Positions 36,477 to 44,637 of a stretch of 64,000 nucleotides of DNA are shown here, piece by piece (position 1 is the first letter of the stretch; each line of letters begins with the position of its first letter). The translations under genes and the position numbers were made by a program. The stretch lies in assembly GCF_025837095.1 (NCBI RefSeq), contig NZ_CP107551.1:1284352-1348351 (forward strand), given 5' to 3'. The notes under the pieces were generated by a model that searched no databases, was not told the origin of the DNA, and saw only the letters and a program-made list of their open reading frames with translations. This stretch comes from Rhodococcus sp. Z13. Lineage in GTDB: Bacteria > Actinomycetota > Actinomycetes > Mycobacteriales > Mycobacteriaceae.

Positions 36477-36501
36477 CCGTGGATGCACGCCGGATCCACG
36501 G
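36477..36501 (+). terminator. Hairpin downstream of the transposase
   Basis: CCGTGGAT and ATCCACGG form a perfect 8-bp stem around a 9-base loop, about 90 bases past the transposase stop. It may terminate transposase transcription or protect the minus-strand neighbour from read-through. No U-tract follows. Confidence 0.4.
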
Positions 36502-36604
36502 TTTCCACACCCAATCCGAGACCGCTCAGGCCGGCACGCGGTCCGCGCGAAAGATTGAGGTTAGGCCGAGGAGGTAACGGAAACGACGTCCGATGAGCCG
36601 CCGG

Positions 36605-37195
36605 TCAGCGGGCGACGTCGATCACCACGCGCGTCGGGTTCGTCAGCGAGTACACCGTGAACGGGGTGCCGCGTTCGGCGATGCCGACGAACGACTGGGT
36701 CACGCCCTCGAAGACCCCCGAGCCGGTGACCTCGACGACCGACCCGCCCGGTTCGGCGACGAGCGGGTCCGGCCCGCCGTACGGTTCGAGGCCGATCTCG
36801 AAGGGGTAGGTCGAGCCGTCGATGAGGACCTCGAGCACGGCGTCGCCGGAGACGGCGACCTCGTTGCCGCTGCCCTGTTGCGTCGCCTCGTTCACGTAGC
36901 CCACGCGCCAGCCCGGTGTGCCCTCACCGGCGAGTTCGTAGACAACGCGGTCGAAACCGTCGTGGCGACCGGTGCGGATCTCGACGACGGAGAGCCGGGC
37001 GTCCTCGCTCGCGGGGGACACCTTGTCCTTCGTGTCGCCGGGCACCTCGGCGGACGCCGATTCGCGGACCGAGGTGGTCGCGGGGTTCGCGATCGAGGCC
37101 GCGGGCGACGGCGTCGGATCGTCGGACTCGGCGGAGCACCCCGCCAGGACCAGGGCGGTTGCGGTGACGGCCAGGGCGAGACGGGTGTGCTTCAT
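36605..37195 (-). CDS. AMIN-like domain lipoprotein
   Basis: A 196-residue exported lipoprotein. It begins with a short basic stretch and a hydrophobic signal ending in the lipobox LAGC (Cys about residue 19). A Ser/Thr/Pro/Ala-rich spacer (about 22-65) follows. The folded domain has repeated beta strands (LSVVEIRTGRHDGFDRVVYEL; VTGSGVFEG; NPTRVVIDVAR) typical of the AMIN-like domain of actinobacterial lipoproteins. AMIN domains bind cell-wall or outer-envelope components; its partner is unknown. ATGs at 37195 (MKHTR) and 37204 are both possible, and neither has a clear ribosome site. Confidence 0.82.
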   Translation of the reverse strand: MKHTRLALAVTATALVLAGCSAESDDPTPSPAASIANPATTSVRESASAEVPGDTKDKVSPASEDARLSVVEIRTGRHDGFDRVVYELAGEGTPGWRVGYVNEATQQGSGNEVAVSGDAVLEVLIDGSTYPFEIGLEPYGGPDPLVAEPGGSVVEVTGSGVFEGVTQSFVGIAERGTPFTVYSLTNPTRVVIDVAR

Positions 37196-37246
37196 GAGGC
37201 TCATGGTACGTCGGGCCCCTCGGGGACCGGGCGGGCCTCGCGGGGG

Positions 37247-37315
37247 TTGACCGGATCGATACGCAGGGCGCACAATTCGGTCGGGCGAGAATTTCAACAC
37301 TCGATGAATTGAGTG
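37247..37315 (+). promoter_or_regulatory. Promoter and dyad ahead of the ABC-2/TetR operon
   Basis: TTGACC (37247-37252) and CACAAT (37271-37276) are 18 bases apart. Downstream, CACTC and GAGTG (37298-37302 and 37311-37315) form an inverted repeat just before the first ATG. The operon's own TetR is the obvious candidate to bind it. The -10 is weak, so confidence is moderate. Confidence 0.5.
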
Positions 37316-37319
37316 GATC

Positions 37320-38057
37320 ATGAACGTCGACTCCTCCGCGAACGCCGTGGACATCCGGGATCTGTGCGTGCGACGCGGCACCCACCGGGCCCTCGAGGAC
37401 GTGACCGTCCGCGTCCGTCGCGGTTCCATCACCGGTCTGCTCGGCCCCTCCGGCTGCGGCAAGACCACCCTCATGCGCTCGATCGTCGGCACCCAGATCG
37501 TCGAGTCCGGCACGGTCACCGTCCTCGACCGGCCCGCCGGCAGCGCCGCCCTGCGCCGCCGCATCGGCTACGTCACCCAGTCGCCGAGCGTCTATCCCGA
37601 ACTGACGGTCGTCGAGAACGTCACCTACTTCGCCTCCCTCTACGGGAGGAAGGGGACCGCGGTTGCCGACACGATCGCGGCGGTGGGCCTCACCGACCAC
37701 GCGCAGAACCGCGCGGCCGCCCTGTCCGGCGGCCAGCTCGGGCGGGTCTCGCTCGCGTGCGCGCTGGTCGGGGATCCCGAACTGCTCGTCCTCGACGAAC
37801 CCACCGTCGGCCTCGATCCGCTGCTGCGGGCCGAGCTGTGGGAGCACTTCCGCGCCCTCGCCGACCGCGGCACCACCCTGCTCGTGTCCAGTCACGTCAT
37901 GGACGAGGCCGACCACTGCGACGAACTCGTCCTGCTGCGCGAGGGTCGGCTGATCGCCCAGCTGACCCCCGGGGAACTGCGCGAGCGGACGGGGCAGCCG
38001 CGCCTCGAGGACGCCTTCCTCCGACTCATCCGCGACCGGACGGGAGCACCGTCATGA
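37320..38057 (+). CDS. ABC-2 transporter ATP-binding protein
   Basis: A 245-residue ATPase with Walker A GPSGCGKTT (about 42-50), the Q-loop YVTQSPSVYPELT, signature LSGGQLGR near 136, Walker B LLVLDEPTVGLD near 155-166 and H-loop SSHVMDEA. This is the DrrA/NatA-like class that pairs with a separate permease. Its stop overlaps the permease ATG (ATGA). The third gene in the run encodes a TetR regulator, so the cluster is a self-regulated exporter operon. GAGTGG before the ATG may serve as ribosome site. Confidence 0.94.
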   Translation: MNVDSSANAVDIRDLCVRRGTHRALEDVTVRVRRGSITGLLGPSGCGKTTLMRSIVGTQIVESGTVTVLDRPAGSAALRRRIGYVTQSPSVYPELTVVENVTYFASLYGRKGTAVADTIAAVGLTDHAQNRAAALSGGQLGRVSLACALVGDPELLVLDEPTVGLDPLLRAELWEHFRALADRGTTLLVSSHVMDEADHCDELVLLREGRLIAQLTPGELRERTGQPRLEDAFLRLIRDRTGAPS

Positions 38058-38809
38058 GCACCGTCGTCTACGCCACCACGACCACCCGCATCCTGCGTCA
38101 GCTGCGCGCCGACCACCGCACGGTCGCGATGATCGTGCTCGTCCCGAGCCTGCTGATGACGCTGCTGTACTTCATGTACCAGAACGTGCCCACCGGCCCG
38201 GGTGGGGTGTCGCTGTTCGACCGGATCGCCGTGACGATGCTCGGCATCCTCCCGTTCGTCGTGATGTTCCTGGTCACCTCCATCGCGATGCAGCGCGAAC
38301 GCAGCTCGGGCACCCTCGAACGGCTGCTCACCACACCGCTGACGAAACTCGATCTGCTCGCCGGCTACGGCAGTGCCTTCTCGCTCGCGGCCGCGGTCCA
38401 GGCCGGTCTCGCGTGCGCCGTGGCGTTCGGTCTGCTCGACGTCTCCAGCGCAGGATCGGTGTTCTGGGTGCTGGTCGTGGCGATCCTCGTCGCGGTGCTC
38501 GGCGTGTCCCTGGGGCTGTTGTGCAGTGCCTTCGCGCGCACCGAGTTCCAGGCCGTGCAGTTCATGCCGGTCATCGTCATCCCGCAGTTCATGCTGTGCG
38601 GGCTGCTCGTGGCCCGCGACGATCTGCCCGACTGGCTGCGATGGATCAGCAACGTCCTGCCGCTGAGTTACGCGGTGGAGGCGCTGCAGGAGATCACCGT
38701 GCACCCCGGTGTCACCGGCATCATGGTGCGCGACCTGATCGTCGTCGCCGGGTTCGCGGCGGCCGCCCTCGCGCTCGGTGCGGCGACACTGCGCCGCCGC
38801 ACCCCGTGA
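38054..38809 (+). CDS. ABC-2 transporter permease
   Basis: A 251-residue permease with six hydrophobic segments and the ABC-2 signature region near the C-terminus (PVIVIPQFMLCGLLV...LSYAVEALQEI). It is translationally coupled to the ATPase (ATGA) and to the following TetR gene (GTGA). It forms the membrane part of an exporter for an unknown, probably hydrophobic or antibiotic-like compound. Confidence 0.94.
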   Translation: MSTVVYATTTTRILRQLRADHRTVAMIVLVPSLLMTLLYFMYQNVPTGPGGVSLFDRIAVTMLGILPFVVMFLVTSIAMQRERSSGTLERLLTTPLTKLDLLAGYGSAFSLAAAVQAGLACAVAFGLLDVSSAGSVFWVLVVAILVAVLGVSLGLLCSAFARTEFQAVQFMPVIVIPQFMLCGLLVARDDLPDWLRWISNVLPLSYAVEALQEITVHPGVTGIMVRDLIVVAGFAAAALALGAATLRRRTP

Positions 38810-39408
38810 CCGACACCGTCCGCCGGCCCGGCCGCCGGCCGGGCAACTCCGGGGCGCGGGACGACATCCTCTCATCGGCACGGGAACTGTTCGCCACCAA
38901 CGGGTTCGATCGGACGACGGTGCGGGCGATCGCCGCCCGTGCCGGGGTGGACCCCGCGCTCGTGCACCACTACTTCGGTTCCAAACTGCAGTTGTTCACC
39001 GCGGCCATCGCGCTGCCCGTCGACCCGCGTGACGTCCTCGCTCCCGTCTACGAGGCGCCGGCCGAGAAACTGGGATGTGCCCTCGTCACCGCCCTGCTCG
39101 GGGTGTGGGACTCTCCGCACCGCGACGCGGCCGTCGCGATGTTCCGCGCGCAGATCGCCGGTGACGACGGCGGTCTCGTACGGTCGTTCCTCCTCGAGGT
39201 CGCGCTCGCGCCGCTGCTCGACCGGATCGACCATCCCGCCGGGAGTGGCCGGCTGCGCGCCGAACTCGTGGCGACCCAGATGACCGGAATCATGCTGGTG
39301 CGCTACATCCTCTGCCTCGAGCCGCTCGCGTCGATGCCCTCCGAGTGGCTCGTCGATATCGTCGCTCCCACCGTGCAGCACTACCTCACCGGCGACCTGC
39401 CCACCTGA
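38806..39408 (+). CDS. TetR family regulator of the ABC-2 exporter operon
   Basis: A 200-residue TetR protein. The helix-turn-helix spans about residues 18-64 (TVRAIAARAGVDPALVHHYF), and the C-terminal domain matches the TetR_C group linked to ABC-2 exporters. It begins at a GTG overlapping the permease stop, so it is made with the transporter it presumably represses. A dyad in the operon leader (37298-37315) is a candidate operator. Confidence 0.93.
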   Translation: MTDTVRRPGRRPGNSGARDDILSSARELFATNGFDRTTVRAIAARAGVDPALVHHYFGSKLQLFTAAIALPVDPRDVLAPVYEAPAEKLGCALVTALLGVWDSPHRDAAVAMFRAQIAGDDGGLVRSFLLEVALAPLLDRIDHPAGSGRLRAELVATQMTGIMLVRYILCLEPLASMPSEWLVDIVAPTVQHYLTGDLPT

Positions 39409-39413
39409 CGTCC

Positions 39414-39471
39414 GCGCGCCCTGCGGACCGGAACACGGTGTCTGCACGGTGTTTCCGTCCGTGGGGCGCGC
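39414..39471. terminator. Bidirectional terminator between tetR and nfo
   Basis: The outer arms GCGCGCCC (39414-39421) and GGGCGCGC (39464-39471) pair perfectly. The inner sequence continues as an imperfect stem (CGGAC... to ...GTCCG, with GGAACAC against GTGTTTCC). It fills the gap between the convergent TetR and endonuclease genes. Confidence 0.7.
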
Positions 39472-39476
39472 AAGGA

Positions 39477-40250
39477 TCAGGTCGACGTGTGCTCACGCAG
39501 GAAGGCGATGTCGTCGGCGAGCCCCTCCGCCGGGGTCTCCAGCACGATCGGCGCGTCCGCCCGCGCCGCGATCTCCGCGAGCAGTTGCGGATCGATCGTC
39601 CCCTCCGCCAGATTCGCGTGCCGGTCGCGCGCCGAACCGAACTCGTCGCGGGAATTGTTCAGGTGCACCAGATCGATCCGGCCGGTCGTCGCCCGTACCC
39701 GGTCGACGACGTCGACGAGTTCCTCACCCGCCGCCCAGGCGTGGCAGGTGTCGAGGCAGAAACCGGGACCGTAGTCGCCGATGGCGTCCCACAACCGGCC
39801 GATCGCATCGAGATGGCGGGCCATCGCGAAATCACCCCCGGCGGTGTTCTCCACGAGGATCGGGACGGCGAAACCACCCTTGTCCTCCTGGCGTTCGAAC
39901 AGCTTGCGCCAGTTCTCCACCCCGACCCGCACGTCCTCGCCCTCCCGGACGTGGCCGCCGTGCACGACCAGCCCGAAGGCGCCGATCCGTGCCGCGGCGT
40001 CGGCGTGGTCGGCGACGGCCTTGCGCGAGGGCATCCGCACCCGGTTGTTCAGGCTCGCCACGTTGATCACGTACGGCGCGTGCACCACCACGTCGATGTC
40101 CGAGGCGAGGATCTCCTCGGTGCGCGGATGCTCACCGGGTTTCGTCCACTTCTGCGGGTCCGAGAGGAACACCTGCACCAGATCGGCACCGAGATGCTCG
40201 CCCTGACCGATCGGATCGTCGTCCTGCCGGACGTGCGCACCTATCCGCAT
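39477..40250 (-). CDS. nfo: Deoxyribonuclease IV (endonuclease IV, AP endonuclease)
   Basis: A 257-residue TIM-barrel nuclease very like mycobacterial End/Nfo (about 252 residues). Metal-ligand segments are visible: VVHAPYVINVAS, VVHGGHV, VENTAGGD, CLDTCHAWAAGE, DLVHLNNSRDEFGSARDRHAN and VLETP. It cuts DNA 5' to abasic sites in base-excision repair. The ATG at 40250 follows a TACTCT hexamer by seven bases, which suggests a leaderless message. It is monocistronic and converges on the TetR gene. The very long open frame that continues upstream on this strand is an antisense shadow. Confidence 0.95.
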   Translation of the reverse strand: MRIGAHVRQDDDPIGQGEHLGADLVQVFLSDPQKWTKPGEHPRTEEILASDIDVVVHAPYVINVASLNNRVRMPSRKAVADHADAAARIGAFGLVVHGGHVREGEDVRVGVENWRKLFERQEDKGGFAVPILVENTAGGDFAMARHLDAIGRLWDAIGDYGPGFCLDTCHAWAAGEELVDVVDRVRATTGRIDLVHLNNSRDEFGSARDRHANLAEGTIDPQLLAEIAARADAPIVLETPAEGLADDIAFLREHTST

Positions 40251-40361
40251 GAGCCACAGAGTAGGGGAGGGTCCCGCCTGCCGGGACCGTTCCGCGCGCC
40301 GATCCCCGGAATCCGGTCGACTTCCGGGGGACGACATGCGGACGGCAGAACAGGAGTACCG

Positions 40362-41123
40362 ATGGGCACCCTCGACGGGAAGATCGCGCTGATCACCGGC
40401 GCAGGTCAGGGAATCGGCCGCGGCGTCGCGCTCGCCCTGGCACGCGAGGGTGCGGCCGTCGCCGTCACCGGCAGGACCGAATCGAAACTCGTCGACACCG
40501 TCGAGGAGATCCGCGCCCTCGGCGGCGACGCCGAACCGATCGTGTGCGACATCTCCGATCTCGACCAGGTCACCGCCACCGTGCAGCGGACCGTCGACCG
40601 GTTCGGCGGGATCGACGTCCTCGTCCTCAACGCGAGCCTCAATCCGCTCGGTCCGCTCCTGGGCCTGAAGCCGTCGCTCATGGACAAGGCGTACCGGACG
40701 GGCCCGCTCGCCGCGCTGCACGCCATGCAGCTCGTGCACCCGGTCATGAAGGCCCGCGGCGGCGGCTCGATCGTCACCATGGTCACGTCCGCGGCGGTAC
40801 GGTGGGACACGAGCGGCTACGGCGGGTACGCCTCCGTGAAGGAGGCCCTGCGTTCGCTCACCCGCACCGCGGCCTCCGAGTGGGGCGTGGACGGCATCCG
40901 CGTCAACGCAGTCGCCCCCCATGCGCTGTCGCCGGGGCTGAAGTGGTGGACCGAGACGAATCCGGAGGAGGCGGCGGAGTTCGTGAAGTCGATCCCGCTG
41001 CGCCGCATCGGCGATCCCGAGCAGGACATCGGGCGGGCCGTCGCCTGGATCGTGAGCGACGAGGCCCGGTACCTGACGGGCGCGACGGTCCCTCTCGACG
41101 GCGGGCAGGCGCGCTGGTCCTGA
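40362..41123 (+). CDS. Short-chain dehydrogenase/reductase
   Basis: A 253-residue classical SDR. The cofactor motif TGAGQGIGRG is at about residues 13-22, the N-N-A-G position reads LNASLNP, and the catalytic set is Ser (VTSAA), Tyr and Lys in GYASVKEAL near 157. The cofactor loop with an Arg in TGRTE favours NADP(H). The substrate is unknown. The L-N-A-S variation of the usual N-N-A-G is a minor oddity. GGAG lies eight bases before the ATG. Confidence 0.92.
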   Translation: MGTLDGKIALITGAGQGIGRGVALALAREGAAVAVTGRTESKLVDTVEEIRALGGDAEPIVCDISDLDQVTATVQRTVDRFGGIDVLVLNASLNPLGPLLGLKPSLMDKAYRTGPLAALHAMQLVHPVMKARGGGSIVTMVTSAAVRWDTSGYGGYASVKEALRSLTRTAASEWGVDGIRVNAVAPHALSPGLKWWTETNPEEAAEFVKSIPLRRIGDPEQDIGRAVAWIVSDEARYLTGATVPLDGGQARWS

Positions 41124-41131
41124 GGATCCCC

Positions 41132-41152
41132 GGATACCGTACGGTCGTATCC
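41132..41152. promoter_or_regulatory. Operator-like inverted repeat before the MacB/FtsX-type ABC genes
   Basis: GGATAC and GTATCC flank CGTACGGTC, itself nearly symmetric (ACCGTACGGT is a 10-bp palindrome). The site is in the 93-bp gap after the SDR gene and 65 bases before the ABC ATPase start. No adjacent regulator is apparent. Confidence 0.4.
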
Positions 41153-41216
41153 CCGACTCGAAGATCCGGGTACTCCCGGATGGTGAACTTCCCTTCGTGA
41201 CGGAAAGATATGGGCC

Positions 41217-41978
41217 ATGCCAACGCACTCGGCCCCAGCAGCCCGCGCCCAGAACCTGAAGAAGATCTACGGCTCCGGAGAGACCGCCGTCCACGCCCTC
41301 GCCGGGGTGACGGCGGACTTCGCCGCCGGTGAGTTCACCGCCATCATGGGTCCGTCCGGATCCGGCAAGTCGACGCTCATGCACTGCCTCGCCGGTCTCG
41401 ACAGCGCGACCTCCGGTTCCGTGCTCATCGGCGACACCGACCTGACGACCCTCTCCGACAAGGCCATGACCCAGCTGCGCCGCGACCGCATCGGGTTCGT
41501 CTTCCAGGCGTTCAACCTCGTCCCCACCCTCACCGCCCTCGAGAACATCACCCTGCCGCTCGACATCGCCGGCCGCAAGGCCGACAAGGAGTGGCTCGAC
41601 ACCGTCGTCACCCGCCTCGGCCTGCGCGAACGTCTCGACCACCGCCCCGGCGAACTGTCCGGTGGCCAGCAGCAGCGCGTCGCGTGTGCCCGCGCCCTCG
41701 CCGGCCGGCCCGAGATCATCTTCGGCGACGAGCCGACCGGCAACCTCGACTCCCGCTCGTCCGGCGAGGTGCTGTCCATCCTCCGCGCCGCCGTCGACGA
41801 GTTCGACCAGACCGTCGTGATCGTCACCCACGACCCGCGGGCCGCCGGCTACGCCGACCGCGTCGTGTTCCTGGCCGACGGGCAGATCGTCGACGAGATG
41901 CGTGAGCCCACCGCCGACCGCGTGCTCGACCGCATGAAGCAGTTCGACACCGTGTCCGTGGCTCCGGTGGCGGAATAG
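41217..41978 (+). CDS. MacB/LolD-type ABC ATP-binding protein
   Basis: A 253-residue ATPase with Walker A GPSGSGKST (about 47-55), Q-loop VFQAFNLVPTLT, signature LSGGQQQR near 149, Walker B IIFGDEPTGNLD near 167-178 and the H-loop VTHDPRAA. The N-L-V-P-T-L-T and GDEPTGNLD patterns mark the MacB/LolD/FtsE branch, whose permeases have large extracytoplasmic domains and work by mechanotransmission. The FtsX-type permease gene starts 15 bases downstream, with AGGAG overlapping this stop. Confidence 0.95.
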   Translation: MPTHSAPAARAQNLKKIYGSGETAVHALAGVTADFAAGEFTAIMGPSGSGKSTLMHCLAGLDSATSGSVLIGDTDLTTLSDKAMTQLRRDRIGFVFQAFNLVPTLTALENITLPLDIAGRKADKEWLDTVVTRLGLRERLDHRPGELSGGQQQRVACARALAGRPEIIFGDEPTGNLDSRSSGEVLSILRAAVDEFDQTVVIVTHDPRAAGYADRVVFLADGQIVDEMREPTADRVLDRMKQFDTVSVAPVAE

Positions 41979-41993
41979 GAGACCGTCGCGACC

Positions 41994-44525
41994 ATGAGTG
42001 GAAACCCCATCCGCAGGGTTGCCCTGCGCAACCTCGCCGCGCACAAGGTGCGGCTCGCACTCACCGTGCTCTCGGTGGTGCTCGGCACCGCCTTCATCAC
42101 CGGCTCGTTCGTCTTCACCGACACCCTGCAGCGCACCTTCGACGACATCTTCGGTGACGTCGCCCAGGGCGTCGACGTCCGCGTCACCACCGAGCAGTAC
42201 GGCGCCAACGGCGTGCCCGTCGAGGACGTCGACAGGATCGCCGCCCTGCCCGGCGTCGCCCGCACGTCCCCGTCGATCGACGGCGGCGTCATCCTCCTCG
42301 ACTCCGAGGGCGCCGCGATCCAGACCGGCGGTGCCCCCGCCGAGGGCTACGCCTACATCCCGCCCGACCGTTTCGTCGGTACCCCGCAGACCTTCGTCCA
42401 GGGCGTCCCGCCCGCCGAGGACGGCCAGATCGCGATCAACGAGAGCGCAGCCGAACGCGGCGACCTCACCGTCGGCAGCAAGACCACGGTGCTGACGATC
42501 TCCAAGGGCATGGTGCCCGTGACCGTCAGCGGCATCTACGAACTCGACGCCGACACGGGCGGTTACGTCGGTGTGCTGTTCACCGAACAGCAGGCGTCCG
42601 AACTGTTCAGCGACGGCAAGCACGTGTCGTACATCGACGTCGCGGGCGACGGCTCGCTCAGCGACGACCAGCTGCGCGACGAGATCGCCGCCGCGGTGCC
42701 CGACATGAAGGTGCAGACCGGTGAGCAGGTCGCCGAGGAGACCAAGTCCCAGGTCTCCGAGGCCCTGAACTTCCTCAACTACTTCCTGCTCGCCTTCGGT
42801 GCCATCGCGCTGCTCGTCGGCACGTTCATCATCTACAACACCTTCTCGATGATCGTCGCCCAGCGCCTGCGCGAACTCGCCCTGCTCCGCGCCATCGGCG
42901 CGAGCCGGCAGCAGGTGGGCCGCTCGGTGACCCTCGAAGCGGTCGTCGTCGGCATCATCGGCAGCGTCATCGGTATCGGCGCGGGTGTCGCCCTCGCCTA
43001 CGGGCTGCGGGCCGCCCTCAACGCCGCCGACCTCGGTCTGCCGTCCGGTCCGCTGCAGCTGTCGCCGCGCACCGTGATCGTCGCGCTGCTCGTCGGCATC
43101 ATCGTGACCGTGGTCAGCGCCTACGCCCCGGCCCGCCGCGCGACGCACGTCCCGCCGGTCGCTGCCATGCGCGAGGAGTCCACCGCGACCGTCGAGTCGC
43201 TGCGCATCCGCACGATCGTCGGCATCCTGTGCGCCGTCGTCGGTGCCGCCCTCGTCGCGTTCGGTTCTCGGGGAGTCGGCGGCGGTGCCGCCGCCACCGT
43301 CGGTATCGGTGCGTTCCTGCTGATCCTCGCGGTGCTGTTCGCCGCACCCGCCCTGTCGCGTCCGGTCGTCGGTGCGCTCGGCGCGGTCTTCGCGCGGCCC
43401 TTCGGTGCGGTCGGCCGGCTGGCCCGCACCAACGCCACCCGCAACCCGCGCCGCACCGCGGCCACGGCCTTCGCCCTGACCCTCGGCCTGATGCTCGTGT
43501 CCGTGATCGGCGTGTTCGGCTCCTCGGCCAAGGCCAGCGTCGACGCGCTCGTCGACACCGGCGTGAAGGCGGACTTCATGCTCACCGGCCCCGCCGCCTT
43601 CGGTGTGCCCGCACCCGCGGCGGAGGCGGTCGGCAAGGTCGCCGCCGTCGAGGAGGTCGTGCCCCTCTACGGCTTCCAGGCCAAGTTCGACCCGAACGAC
43701 GAGAACTTCGAGTTCGGTGCCGCCGCCGGCGGACCGATCCAGGACGTCGTCGACCTGAAGATCGAGTCGGGCAGCGTCGAGGTGACCGGCAACGAGATCC
43801 TGCTGTCGCAGACTGCGGCGAACGACCACGGTGCCCGGACGGGCGCCACCGTGTCGCTCACCGACCGCAACGGCGAAACCGTCGAGGCGACGGTCAAGGG
43901 CATCTTCGCCGACAACGACCAGCTGATCGGGCCGTGGGTGGTCTCGCAGCAGATCTACGAGCAGCTCACCCCGCCGACCTCCCGCTCCGCGATGGTGGTC
44001 CTGATGAACACCGTCGACGACTCCGACGCCACCCGCGCCGCCATCGAAGAGGCCGTCAAGGAGTACGTGATCGTCCAGGTGCTCGACCGGGAGCAGTTCA
44101 AGGGTCAGCAGGCGCAGCAGATCGACATGCTGCTCGCCATCCTCTACGGTCTGCTCGCCCTCGCCGTGGTGATCGCCATCCTCGGCATCGTCAACACCCT
44201 GGCGCTGTCGGTGGTGGAGCGCCGCCGGGAGATCGGCATGCTCCGCGCGGTCGGTATGCAGCGCGCCCAGGTGCGCCGCACCATCTACCTGGAGTCGCTG
44301 CTCATCGCGGTCTTCGGTGCGGTGGTGGGTGTCGTGCTCGGCCTCGCCTTCGGCTGGGCGTTCGTGCGGACCCTCGCCGATCAGGGCCTCGACATCATCT
44401 CGGTGCCGTGGTCCCAGGTGGTCGGCATGCTCATCGCCTCCGGCATCATCGGGGTGCTCGCCGCCCTGTGGCCGGGGCAGCGAGCGGCCAAGACCCCGCC
44501 GCTGGAAGCGATCAGCGACGTGTAG
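41994..44525 (+). CDS. FtsX-domain ABC permease with large extracytoplasmic domains
   Basis: An 843-residue permease. A first membrane helix (about 20-42) is followed by a periplasmic-type domain of about 220 residues, then an FtsX domain with three helices (about 260-390). Further helices near 410-460 and 480-500 precede a second extracytoplasmic domain (about 510-710). A second FtsX domain closes the chain (about 720-840; motif E-I-G-M-L-R-A-V-G). Long duplicated permeases of this sort export lipids, peptides or antibiotics, or act on cell-wall proteins. It is co-transcribed with the MacB-type ATPase. The duplication is normal for actinobacterial members. Confidence 0.94.
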   Translation: MSGNPIRRVALRNLAAHKVRLALTVLSVVLGTAFITGSFVFTDTLQRTFDDIFGDVAQGVDVRVTTEQYGANGVPVEDVDRIAALPGVARTSPSIDGGVILLDSEGAAIQTGGAPAEGYAYIPPDRFVGTPQTFVQGVPPAEDGQIAINESAAERGDLTVGSKTTVLTISKGMVPVTVSGIYELDADTGGYVGVLFTEQQASELFSDGKHVSYIDVAGDGSLSDDQLRDEIAAAVPDMKVQTGEQVAEETKSQVSEALNFLNYFLLAFGAIALLVGTFIIYNTFSMIVAQRLRELALLRAIGASRQQVGRSVTLEAVVVGIIGSVIGIGAGVALAYGLRAALNAADLGLPSGPLQLSPRTVIVALLVGIIVTVVSAYAPARRATHVPPVAAMREESTATVESLRIRTIVGILCAVVGAALVAFGSRGVGGGAAATVGIGAFLLILAVLFAAPALSRPVVGALGAVFARPFGAVGRLARTNATRNPRRTAATAFALTLGLMLVSVIGVFGSSAKASVDALVDTGVKADFMLTGPAAFGVPAPAAEAVGKVAAVEEVVPLYGFQAKFDPNDENFEFGAAAGGPIQDVVDLKIESGSVEVTGNEILLSQTAANDHGARTGATVSLTDRNGETVEATVKGIFADNDQLIGPWVVSQQIYEQLTPPTSRSAMVVLMNTVDDSDATRAAIEEAVKEYVIVQVLDREQFKGQQAQQIDMLLAILYGLLALAVVIAILGIVNTLALSVVERRREIGMLRAVGMQRAQVRRTIYLESLLIAVFGAVVGVVLGLAFGWAFVRTLADQGLDIISVPWSQVVGMLIASGIIGVLAALWPGQRAAKTPPLEAISDV

Positions 44526-44564
44526 ACAGGCGAGTTCTCCACAACCGGGGAATCCATCCACAGT

Positions 44565-44593
44565 CTCGGGCCGCGGAGCGCCGCGGGCCCGAG
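44565..44593 (+). terminator. Probable terminator of the MacB/FtsX-type operon
   Basis: CTCGGGCCGCGG and CCGCGGGCCCGAG pair around the loop AGCG with one bulged base, 40 bases after the permease stop. A -10-like TAGGCT follows (44610-44615), so the next gene probably has its own promoter. Confidence 0.6.
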
Positions 44594-44637
44594 GCCGTTC
44601 GCGGCCCTCTAGGCTGCCGCGGCAGGGGGTGGTGATC

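Larger units (their letters stand above)
34930..36510 (+). mobile_element. IS1380-family insertion sequence (ends approximate)
   Basis: A single transposase reading frame of IS1380 type with short flanks. I could not identify terminal inverted repeats or a target duplication with confidence, so both ends are estimates from the transposase and the usual 1.6-1.7 kb length. An 8-bp stem (36477-36501) near the right side may be an IS-borne terminator. The element sits between the ABC exporter promoter and a lipoprotein gene. Confidence 0.5.

Noticed and set aside
34868-36604. Terminal inverted repeats for the insertion sequence
   Set aside because: Partial matches such as GATTGAG..GGAAACC on the left against GATTGGGTGTGGAAACC read inward from the right were seen, but they need gaps and leave no target duplication, so no ends are claimed.
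39477-44561. A 1694-codon open frame on the minus strand
   Set aside because: Only its last 257 codons are real (endonuclease IV). The rest is antisense to the SDR and ABC genes and has the His/Asp/Arg/Gly-rich composition of a high-GC shadow frame.
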